A stretch of 64,000 nt of DNA from Endoconidiophora laricicola (Eukaryota; Ascomycota; Sordariomycetes; Microascales; Ceratocystidaceae): contig LXGT01000144.1 of NCBI GenBank assembly GCA_001640655.1, positions 1-64,000 of the forward strand, given 5' to 3'. The first letter of the stretch is position 1. Each line of letters begins with the position of its first letter. The notes under the pieces are model-generated. The model was given only the letters and a program-made list of their open reading frames with translations, was not told where the DNA came from and made no database searches. The position numbers and the translations under genes are program-made. Positions 24,702-34,505 of this stretch are shown piece by piece.

Positions 24702-25493
24702 CAAAAACAGCCCGAGCACCAATGTCACCTAGCATCATAGTGATTAGACACAGTAAAGTCCGACTAGATAGGTAGACACCACTTTTAGTGGGGATTACAG
24801 TATTCCTACAGATTGGAACAAACCATTCGCTATACTTCCCCGGAACCTCGCCGATATCTCCAATGTGCCGTGTAACCACCGGAAACCGCCGGCATGGCTA
24901 TCGTCCGCTAATTTCCTACGAAAGCCCTCGGCGGCCATTCATGTTAACATCTCAAGAAGTAGGACATAACGATGGCGCGGGGAGAAAATTGGTAGCTTTT
25001 TTTGTAAGTAAACTTGTTAAGGTTACATGCGCTTCACTCCGTGGGATCGAAAGAACGCCCTGTGGAGCCAATCACAAGCTGTTGTTTACACAAAGCTGGG
25101 GACAACCGTCGCGGGGCAAGTGGAGCGGTATCACAGCGCTGGCGGGGCACCTGGCTGCGATGTTCTTTGTACTATTTGACTCTAATTTTAAATTATTATT
25201 TTTGTACGCTATGCTGTGGAAGCTTATCTACGAAGTCTTGATGTGCTGGTCTCCTCTCCTTTTTTTTTTTTTTTTGTGCCGCAAGATGCGCCGTAATCCG
25301 TTATCTATAGGCCATTTGTACAATTTGTTGAGAGTGACCTGACCTGCTGTGCTCCTAAGCAAGCAATGACGAAGAGGAACGAACCTATGATAGCTTTGCA
25401 TGATAAGCTTGTTGATAAACAATCGGCACTACTCGCCTGAGGGCATTTGTGCGCCTACAGCCATTTTTAGACAGGCTAGAAAGAGCAACCGCT

Positions 25494-25500
25494 TATAAAA
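25494..25500 (+). promoter_or_regulatory. TATA box of the thymine-7-hydroxylase gene
   Basis: TATAAAA, 104 bases ahead of the ATG at 25604, with a plausible short leader between. Confidence 0.5.
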
Positions 25501-25603
25501 AGCAAGCAAGTGTGAACTTGTTTACGTCTGATTAAATCTCGCCCTTTCCCCCAACTTCTTGCTATTAGCTATATATAATATTAGTCAACAAATCATAAAC
25601 ATC

Positions 25604-26798
25604 ATGACTGAAAACGCAGTAAACGATGACGGACTTGTCATCCCTGTACGTTTATCATCTCGCCCACATTATGTTTCTCTTTATTCAAATACTCACCGTC
25701 TTGTAGTTGATCGACTTTTCAAAGTTTCTTAATGGAGATGCTGCCGCTCGCAAGGAGACTGCCGAGGCCATCTTGACTGGCTTCCAGACCGCCGGGTTCA
25801 TCTACCTGTACAATGTCCCAATTACACCAGAATCTCGAGCTATGGCTTTCTCCCAGTCGGCAGAGTTCTTTGCTCAGCCTTTGGAGGCCAAGGAAGCCCT
25901 GTCCTGGTCTACACCAGAGGCCAATCGTGGCTACAGTGCCTTTGGCCGTGAGAAGGTCTCACAGTTGGCGTGCAAAGAAGCTGTGGCTGCACTCCGCAAC
26001 TCCATGCCCGATGTTAAAGAAAGCATCGAATTTGGCCGTGAGGACGAGCCTGGCTTGCCCAACAAGTGGCCGTCAGTCGAGGCCATGCCGACTTTTAAGC
26101 TGAAGATGATGGAGTTCTTCGCCGAGTGTAAGAATCTGCATATTGAGGTCATGCGTGCTATTGCTGTTGGCATGGGTCTGGACGCGAATTATTTCGATAG
26201 CTTTACAGATGTCGGCGACAACACCCTACGCCTTCTACACTATCCATCGGTCCCTGCGAGCGCTTTCCAGTCTGCAGTCCGGGCTGGAGAACACACTGAC
26301 TATGGATCTATCACTATGTAAGTTAGCTCTCATATGCAAAGGTCTGCAACAAGCGTTTTTAGAATTCCTAGTGATTAATAATACCCTGTATAGTCTTTTT
26401 CAGGACGATCGTGGCGGTCTACAAGTGCGTAGCCCGAACGGTAAGTTTGTCGATGCCATGCCCATCGAGGGTGCTGTTGTCATAAACGCCGGCGATCTAC
26501 TAGCTCGCTGGAGCAACGATACCATCAAGAGCACAGTTCATCGTGTAGTCGAGCCACCAGCCAAGGCGGCAGAGTATCCAACTCGCTATTCTATTGCGTA
26601 GGTTGCCCATCGTATCAACTATAGCTATGTCCTACAGATACTAACTTTCGCCCCGCTCTCTATAGCTATTTTTGCAACCCCAACTTCGACAGGTTCATCG
26701 AAGCGATTCCTGGTACGTTTGCGTTAGAATCGGACAAGAAGTACCCTGGTGTCAATAGCGGAGACTACTTAGTCCAGCGTCTATCAGCAACGTATTGA
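25604..26798 (+). CDS. Thymine-7-hydroxylase (thymine dioxygenase)
   Basis: Four exons, 25604-25645, 25707-26317, 26394-26597 and 26666-26798, encode 329 residues; all junctions are GT-AG and stay in frame. This is a 2-oxoglutarate/Fe(II) dioxygenase with the iron triad H210-x-D212 (EHTDYGSIT) and H267 (STVHRVV), and R282 in TRYSIAYF as the 2-oxoglutarate anchor. Length and many segments (GLVIPLIDFSKFL, EANRGYSA, GDLLARWSNDTIKSTVHRVV) match the Neurospora enzyme as I recall it. It oxidises the thymine methyl group stepwise to 5-hydroxymethyl-, 5-formyl- and 5-carboxyuracil. The divergent neighbour decarboxylates the last product, so the pair salvages thymine to uracil. The first 14 residues lie in a separate exon that a simple ORF search would miss. 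Confidence 0.92.
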
Positions 26799-28582
26799 AT
26801 GTAAGAATGGCTAGTTTCTTTTGCGTGGGTAAAATACAAAATTCAATGTTTCACGAGGAAAGATATATTGAGGTACGGTTATTCTGAACGTCAAGTCCAT
26901 ATTTTGTATGTCCAGCTTGAATATCAAAGTATTTGGTGTCAATGTTTCATTGTGATATGTAATCTAAGTCTTGGAGAGAATGATTAGTATTATCATGGCT
27001 ATGATAATAAAAAGAAAACGAATGCGCATATTACAGCACTGTTGAATATTGGATACATAATAAAGTGAATAAATGCAAGTCGTCTCGATAGTAGAAAAAA
27101 ACGGACAACTGCCGGATGAATGAAAGAATAAGGAAGATCGAGAGATCCAAGATACTAAGGGTTAAGAAGTAACGAAGGCCAATAGATACAAGGGCCGTAT
27201 CTGAAGTTTAAGCCGGTAGATTGGCCCTGTATAAGTTCTCCGGCAAAGACTGTCGACATGTAGCCATCTCCTTGTTCATAACTATCACTAATTCGACACA
27301 GTATGTCACATTTCGTCGCCTATGATGTACTGTGTAGTTCACTTCTCTTTGTGTGCTTTCATCCTATCGATGCCGCTCGCTTGTTCAAAATTGATACTAG
27401 GGCTAAAACAAAATAGCAAAGAAGAGTCCGCGGGATACTATAACGAGGGGGCTATAGTAGCAGTATATCATCACGAACATGTGTAAGCCATCTAGTATCT
27501 TGTATATGCTGGATGTTCATTGCCGTTTTAGACCCGTGAAGATTCCCTCCAAGATATCCTCGGATAGTCGTTGCGGCGTTCGAAGGAACGCAAATCAGAC
27601 CCAAGCAGGTAACTCTCAGGCTGTTGCATCTATGTTCTGGAGCGGAAATTATGGCCAGACGATAGTTTGACTTGGCATAGCATGATCCAAACAGTGTGTA
27701 GGTAGTAGAAGCAGGCTTGACTAGACAAAAAAAGGCAAAATGTATCGAATGTTAAAGCTGTTAGAACAGTCAAAATCTGCTGATCATTCAAACAAGCAAA
27801 GTGTCAAACTAGAAAAGTCCCCCAAAAATACCACATCCAAACTTTTTTTTTTCCTTCTTCGGTTGTTTATTCTCCGTACTGGAATGTTCCGGAATGTCAA
27901 AGCCAGCATCGCATCATCAGACTCCTACCTTTCTTTCCCAGTTAGTCTCCAATCGATCAGCGAATGGAATCCTATACAAGGACGAAGTGGGGTTTCACGT
28001 TCAGGCTTCAATACTAATAAGCGTACAAATGTATATAGAACAGAGAAGATAGATAACACCCCTAAAAATATATGTTTCTACAAGCCTATTTCGAAAAGCC
28101 TAACCCTCTTAGCCATCACATGGTAACATGATGTACATAATCACATGGTTAGTTTGAGTTAGAGAAATGAAACTTATGGCTAGAGATTAGCTAGCTATTA
28201 AGGTGCGGAAGACTCCAGGGAAAAAAGCCATAGTATAATTGTAATATAAGGCTAATGCAACTAATGCAATACTCGTTGACTTTTAAGATAAAATGATAGA
28301 TTACTAAAGTTATAGTATTGATTGCTGAAACTTAATCACCAAAATATCAGTCATAACTACACATACACTTTATACACACAAAAGCAGTCGTCTTTTGGCC
28401 CAATACGAATAAGTGGATTGCTAATTTTTGGTACGACGTCAGGCCACTGCAACTTGTTTTCCAGAACTCGCACCAAGACGCCAACTTCGATCGCATAACA
28501 GCAGCAGCTCAGCGCAGTCGACATTTACCTTGGATCTTGTCTTTGTGATCCTCTCATATGCAACGCTACCCCAAGAGCTAGA
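26799..28582. other. Intergenic DNA
   Basis: About 1.8 kb between thymine-7-hydroxylase and ATP23. Frames at 27479-27670 and 27740-28126 are short and without a recognised domain. The sequence is A/T-rich with no clear regulatory block. Confidence 0.5.
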
Positions 28583-29435
28583 ATGTCCGCCTCAAACGCT
28601 GCCTCAGCAAGCGCTGTGGCACCTTCAGCACCGTTTGCGTCCTCGCAGAACGACCCAACACGAACTGGCTTTGACCCAGCGCTTGCCTGGTACACTAACC
28701 TTTTCCGCGCCTGTACAGGCCAGATGACGAATGAAGGTCTCCTCCACTACCGCGAGAGCCGCTATATCGCCAACGAAGCCCGTGATTGCGCCCGTTGCGA
28801 AGAGTATCGCGACTGGCTGTTCCAGTTCTCGCCTATTGTTCGCTTCATGCAAGAAAAGGTCGGCACGCTGCATGGTGTGCTGGACGAACGCAATGTCATC
28901 TGCCGCCGGTGTCCGACACGCTTAAGCGAGGATGGAAAGAGCATACACCGGATCGGCGGTGGGTTCTCGCCAGAACATGGGATATTGATCTGCGCGAATG
29001 AGGTGCGCAATAAGAAGCATATGGAGGATACGCTAGCACACGAAATGGTTCATGCATGGGACCATTTGCGGTTTAAGATGGATGCCACAAATAATTTGCG
29101 CCATGCCGCGTGTACAGAGGTATGTCTACTTTTTTTTTTTTTCGTAATATGCCAAAACGTTCAGACTGATAACTCAATTAATACTAACCAACATCCTATA
29201 CGCCCAGATCCGTGCCTCTATGCTCAGCGGTGAGTGTCGATGGACCCGCGAAGCCTTCACGCGAGGAAACTGGAAACTATCGGCTCAATTCCAGAACTGC
29301 ATCCGAACGCGCGCAATACGTTCCGTTATGGCTCGTGCGACGTGCAAGGACGATCTACAGGCTGCCAAGGTGGTAAATGAAGTTTGGGACTCTTGCTTTG
29401 CCGACACGCGACCGTTTGACGAAGTCTACAGATAG
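28583..29435 (+). CDS. Mitochondrial inner-membrane protease ATP23
   Basis: Two exons, 28583-29119 and 29208-29435, give 254 residues. The 88-base intron has donor GTATGT and branch site TACTAAC. The metallopeptidase M76 signature HEMVH at 153-157, followed by AWD, is intact. The family's cysteine pairs are visible (C69 and C72, C107 and C110), fitting the disulfide-bonded, intermembrane-space form. ATP23 matures the mitochondrially encoded ATP synthase subunit Atp6 and helps assemble the F0 sector. The N-terminal 25 residues are Ala/Ser-rich and not conserved. It is convergent with Aurora kinase 0.6 kb downstream. Confidence 0.92.
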
Positions 29436-30057
29436 AGTTATCAAGGGGACAAAAAATAACGATATCTTCTGACTCGAACTATAAAAAACTCATAATCGTG
29501 AACATAATATCCTGTAATAATAGAACATATAGCAAGCACTATAATACAATACATTGTAATATATCACATATTAATAATAAACTAGTCCGTGGCGAATATC
29601 ACCAAAAGCAGAAAATTATCGTTACCGATATCTTACTTCGCAATAACTAATAAAGGGAGTTTAATACTGAGTCACTAACATATATATAACGCAGCAAGAT
29701 AGAAAATAAAGATATATGTTATGCTCGTGTACGCTTGGCTAATTAAAAAAAAAAAAGGTATGTAAAGAGATATGGATTATGCAATATGATGGAGGTTGCG
29801 ATGATCGCCGGATTTTGAAGAGAACGCCATCGCTGCTCGTTAGTCGTGTGTATATGTAAGGTCATGTTAGTTCTCCAAGAGAATATGTCATCGAGGGAGT
29901 ATGTAATATGGGCCAAGTCCAAAGTTAGTTTGCGTCTTGTCAGATACTACTAGCCAAGAGACTTTCCAGGTTCTCAAAAGTTGTAGATTATATGTGATCC
30001 GTTCGATAACATATAGCTCCTGCTACTTATATTTATGGTCATACAGTCATGCCATCA
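29436..30057. other. Convergent 3' intergenic DNA
   Basis: A/T-rich spacer between the convergent ATP23 and Aurora genes. Contains A-runs and no recognised element. Confidence 0.6.
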
Positions 30058-31483
30058 TCATCTAGAACTTTCACGCATAGCGGCACGTTCGCCTTTGACG
30101 CAATGCTTTATGATCCATGGGTGTGTCTGCACCTGGTCTAACGGTAGACGACGTTCGGGGTCTAAGACAAGAAGCTGCAGAATGATGATTAGTAAACTAC
30201 AAGCGATACATAGAATAAATTGGTTGATAGTCACCTTTTTGATGAGGTCTCTAGCCTCCGGGCTCACCCACGATGGCACCGTCATGTCGCATTTCACAAT
30301 ACGCCGCTGGGTCATGATTTGCGTGTCTTCGAAAGGGGCCTCTCCGACCAGGAACTCGTATGTCAAGACTCCCAAACTCCACAGATCAACCTTCTCATTG
30401 TATGAGTTGTCGGCCGATCCGGGCTTGATCATCTCTGGTGGCAGATAATCAAGAGTTCCACACATGGTGCGACGTCGACTGTTTGGGGCATGAACACTCC
30501 ATCCAAAATCAGAAATTTTGATCTCGCCGTGGATTCCCATAAGAATGTTCTCCGGTTTGATATCCCGATGGATGACGTGCTTTTTATGTAAATATCCCAA
30601 GGCTGACGCCATCTGTGCAATATATTGAGCCGCCTTCCACTCAGGGAAGCGTCTCTCTTTTCGCAAGTGTTTGTACAGCTCGCCCTTACCAGCGAACTCC
30701 AGGATGAGAAACACCCGCTTGCTGTCGTGGAAGTGGCCGTAAAGCTTTAGAATATTCGGATGCCGCAGGTTGCTCTGGATCTCGATTTCACGACGCACCT
30801 GTTTCTCAACACCGCATCCGACCTGGAGTTCGGCCTTGTGTAAGACTTTGAGGGCGCAGATAAAGCCACTCGTGCGTTCACGGGCCAAGTATACTCGTCC
30901 GAATTTTCCTTTGCCTAGTGGTCTACCGATTTCGAACATGCCGAGGTGAAATTGTTTGGGGACGACTGGTTGATCAGCCATAGCTAATGAGCGCCGTTCG
31001 AGTTCGGCCTCTTCTGAACGGTCGCGGTCGCTTTCTCTGTCGCGGGCGGCAGCAGCGCGCTCCCTAGCAGCCTCGCGTTGTTCCCGATCCTTCTCCCTTT
31101 CAGCGGCTGTTTTGGTCGAGGCACTAGCGGTAGATGCGGTGGTTTTGCGCTGTGGCGAGCTGTTTGAGGCAGCGGAAGCCTTCCATTGTGAGTTTTGGAG
31201 TGTAGCATTATGTGACTGGAGTGCGACTTTAACAAGCGTTGGCCGGGTGGTGGTTGTCTTGGCGTGTGAAGCCATCGTTGTCTATGGCAATAACTTGTTA
31301 GTCCGAGTCCATCGTGCCCCTTGGATATGATAGGTGTCTGTTCATATTGTTCATCCCGGCAGTGGATGACGAACAAATGCGGACTAGCGGTACGATTCTC
31401 ACCTTGCCCTTGCCATAGGTCTCGATATTCTCATCGTGAACCGACATACGCTCAAAGCGTGATTCAAGCGTACGAGTTGTCAT
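30058..31483 (-). CDS. Aurora-type mitotic kinase
   Basis: Three exons, 31483-31403, 31281-30235 and 30174-30058, encode 414 residues. The first exon supplies the conserved N-terminus (LESRFERMSVHDEN); its 121-base intron has donor GTGAGA and branch GACTAAC. The E/R-rich N-terminal tail is followed by a full kinase domain: glycine loop GKGKFGRVY, the VAIK-type lysine in CALKV, HRDIKPEN, DFGWSVHAP and the Aurora activation loop RRRTMCGTLDYLPPE. It is the catalytic subunit of the chromosomal passenger complex (Ipl1/Ark1), controlling kinetochore-microtubule attachment and cytokinesis. The second intron (30234-30175) is 60 bases, divisible by three and stop-free, so unspliced mRNA would still translate with 20 extra residues between LIKK and LLVLDPERR. 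It is divergent from TIP41. Confidence 0.95.
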
Positions 31484-32675
31484 TGTGACCGGATCGCGGC
31501 TAGCGGTATTCGGCGTTTTCGGGCGGTGGTATTGCGATGCAACTGGTTGTGCTTGTGATAATGAGGTAGAGAGGAGGTTAAATTCTACCTAGAAGAAGCG
31601 TGTCTGCTGCTGCCAAAGGCGGTGTTGGAAGTTGGGTGATGCAGCAGACTCTGGTAGCTAGGGGGAAATGACCGTGCGATATGGAGGAGATCGGTGAATT
31701 AGTATAGCGTACAGAGGCCGAGAACGCAAGTTTGGAGATGTAAAGTGTAGAGTGTGTTTATGTCGGTGACAAAGAAATGAAGATGAAATTAGAGGAACGA
31801 AGGCTGGGCCAAAAGGGCTTGCTGGGTCGTAGCTTCTTTAAAGAGTATACACCAGATGGGACATTTGATAGCCACTCCGGCTGTACCAGTCAAATAAAGA
31901 AACATAACAGAGAAGCACAGATATAACATTTTATTAGTAGTACTACAACATGGACTTGGTACAGCTTAACTTGCTGGGGTTTATTTTCTACGAACAGGGA
32001 TACGTTGCTTTGGTTTGTGTGTCATGTTATGTTGTCCAGGCAACGACAGCGACCACCCGCTAATCTAACATTACCGTCCAAACACATTACAAAGAGGCTT
32101 TGTTATTTACTATTTGTTAGTTGCTATGAAAGCTAATATACGCGGCCTCAAAAATTGGGTCTTGCGATCTAAGTCATGTTGCGATAGGCTTCGTGAAAGG
32201 TTGCACGTATAAAATGCTTGATTACTATCAATACATGAAAAAAAATATATATATTAACCCACGATGATATTACTGTTAGGGTTATAGAAGTTGGCACAAG
32301 ACGCGATGTTATCAAGAATGGTCACTTTTTTTTGTTTGCAAAGATACGGACTATGAAAACAACATAATTTGATATGATTTTGCTGAGCTATTAACTACTT
32401 AGAACACGCGAAATAGAATACAACTATGGTCAAAGACATGTGTACCTTGATATAAGCGCTTGTGATCATACCAGCGTAACCCTGTCTGTTGAAATATCAA
32501 CCCTAGTATCGGTAATCCGTACCCACATTTGTCCTCTACCGAGAACCCCACGGCAGCAACTAAGCTAAGCTCCGAGATTGATTCGTTAAGAGAACATCAA
32601 TCTATGATTTCATGCTCCTCTAAGCAATTACCAAACGCTTTATGATAACTGTTTAAACTTGAACTCAGGATATCA
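31484..32675. other. Divergent promoter region, Aurora and TIP41
   Basis: About 1.2 kb between the two start codons. No coding frame is convincing. The Aurora side is G/A-rich; I found no ACGCGT cluster and no clear TATA box. Confidence 0.5.
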
Positions 32676-33598
32676 ATGGATCCAAGACCAACTGAAACTC
32701 GCTTTCCAACACCGGGAAAGCTGTCGGCCTCTACCGTCGTTCACACCCAGGGAAACTTTCGCATTATCACGCGCAAGCTGCCAATCTCCAAATCCGATTC
32801 TATCGATGCCATGGAAGCAAAGCTTGGGATACCTGTCCCTGAGATGATATTTGGCGACAACATTGTCGGGATTGAACATATTCTGAGCGGGTGGAATATC
32901 GAATTCAACGCCTTCGATGCTCTGGATCGAGTTGACAAGACAGAAAAGAACATGTTGCAAGTCAGCTATGCTAGATCATGGTCGTCTTCACGAGCTAACA
33001 GCGGCGCAGCCGATATCAGAGAGGTTGTGAAGCCGTATGATTGGTCCTACACCACCGACTATCGGGGTAGCCTTTCTAACGGACAAGCAAAGGATATGAG
33101 CGAAGGCACCATGCCTATTCCCCTGGAGCTGCTTAAACGAAGAGACCCGATTCTATTCTTCGACGATGTTGTACTTTACGAGAGCGAACTGGATGACAAC
33201 GGTATATCTATCTACAGCGTGAAAGTCCGGGTTCACGAGAAACGCATGTTGCTACTTGCTCGGCTTTTTATGAGACTAGATAATGTGCTCGTGAGGATCC
33301 GGGACACACGCATATACGTCGATTTCGAGACAGACACTGTGATTCGAGAATATACCGTCAACGAAGCCCCATTCGAGAACATAAAGCGAGTAAGTTGGAC
33401 CTGCTATATTCTGGTCGACAAATATCATGAAACAAGACATCTGACGCTTATCAATAGTCACTTCTTATGACTGGACGTTTGCCAGATGAAATTACTGTTG
33501 CCCTGAGAGACTCTAATATCATCGCTTCTTTAATGATGCCGATCGATGGCAAGATAGACGAAATCCGCCTTCGTGACTGCGAAACTGGACAGGCATGA
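32676..33598 (+). CDS. TIP41, TOR-pathway PP2A regulator
   Basis: Two exons, 32676-33389 and 33458-33598, encode 284 residues. The 68-base intron starts GTAAGT and ends CAATAG. The protein carries the TIP41 domain from about residue 25 to the end, including the conserved PEMIFGDN, RDPILFFDDVVLYESELDDNG and RVHEKRMLLLARLFMRLDNV blocks (shown in pieces), the acidic FDDVVLYE core being typical. TIP41 binds Tap42/PP2A-type phosphatase complexes and acts in TOR nutrient signalling. Length is normal for fungal orthologues. The C-terminal 47 residues, including GRLPDEITVALRD, come from exon 2. Divergent from Aurora kinase. Confidence 0.92.
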
Positions 33599-34505
33599 TC
33601 ACTCGCTTTGAGTATTGAACAAAACGAAGGAGTCATAATAAAGACATGCACTTCTAATACACATATATGACACTGTGATGCTACTTCCAAGCTTGTACTT
33701 CTAAGGGAAAAATAACGATTAGCTATATCTAGATATAAGATATTCATATCTTGAAGGGAAAGATATGCTATTCCCGCTGTGTGCCCACGATATAGTGATC
33801 TCATTAGTGTCCCACGAAACGATTTTGCCAGACATGACTATTCTCTGTTCCGTACTGCGATACTATGTATATGCATCTTCTAGCTTGAGTTTACCTCTAG
33901 ATAGAAATTCGACGAAACAGCCATATCCACGCGACTGTACGTTAATGCGCCGTCTGCAACTCTAAAACACACATCATTTGTACTTGTCCCTAGGAGAGAT
34001 AAATTTGATGGTACTACTACTCGCATATTGACCTTGATGTAGTAGATCTGTAGAGTATGTCGTAGACAACTGTCTGCACTATAGCTAGAGGTCCACAACA
34101 ACTACAGTGCTATCTCTGGCTGGCTAACTAGATGATAACATTATCGGTTCCCAGATGGCGGCAGCTTTGACATCTGCATCACAACCAATTCGTAATCAAG
34201 ATTAGCGGGTATTCGAACCCTTCGAAAGAGTTAATTGGGATACACATTATGGTGCCGTTTTCGTTGTGATGCGAAAACAGGGTAGAATCATATTTATAGC
34301 TGCTCGATCGATACTGCAATATAGGGGAGGCGGTGGGAAAGGCGGCGGATACATAGCAGGAATATAATCTTGCTAAAAATGCCAGGCTCATTGACTATCA
34401 AACACATGAATACGACTCTCGGTATATTAACATGAAAGCTTTGAACTTGGTAATGTTGTATGTGTACATACATGCTAGCCTCCCCAGAGATACTTGAAAA
34501 AAAGA
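33599..34505. other. Convergent 3' intergenic DNA
   Basis: About 0.9 kb between TIP41 and the sororin-like gene. Only short frames; GGGTTCGAATACCC on the minus strand near 34200 resembles a T arm but no cloverleaf forms around it. Confidence 0.55.

Larger units (their letters stand above)
24544..25603. promoter_or_regulatory. Shared divergent promoter of the thymine-salvage pair
   Basis: The 1,060 bases between the two start codons hold no convincing gene; a 184-codon frame at 24788-25342 has no domain and looks fortuitous. Visible elements are four GATA-factor sites (24677-24682, 24688-24693, 24696-24701, 24766-24771), a CGG/CCG-rich block near 24840-24900 that could bind a Zn2Cys6 regulator, a CCAAT at about 25064, a T-run near 25260 and a TATA box at 25494. 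Confidence 0.5.

Noticed and set aside
24788..25342. 184-codon plus-strand ORF between the thymine-salvage genes
   Set aside because: No domain; the C-terminal part runs through a T-homopolymer, and the ORF lies in a shared promoter.
27479..27670. Frame with a CG...GN...YG pattern vaguely like a chitin-binding module
   Set aside because: Most expected cysteines are missing; the likeness is too weak to claim a gene.
34197..34214. T-arm-like sequence GGGTTCGAATACCC on the minus strand
   Set aside because: No acceptor or anticodon stems form around it.
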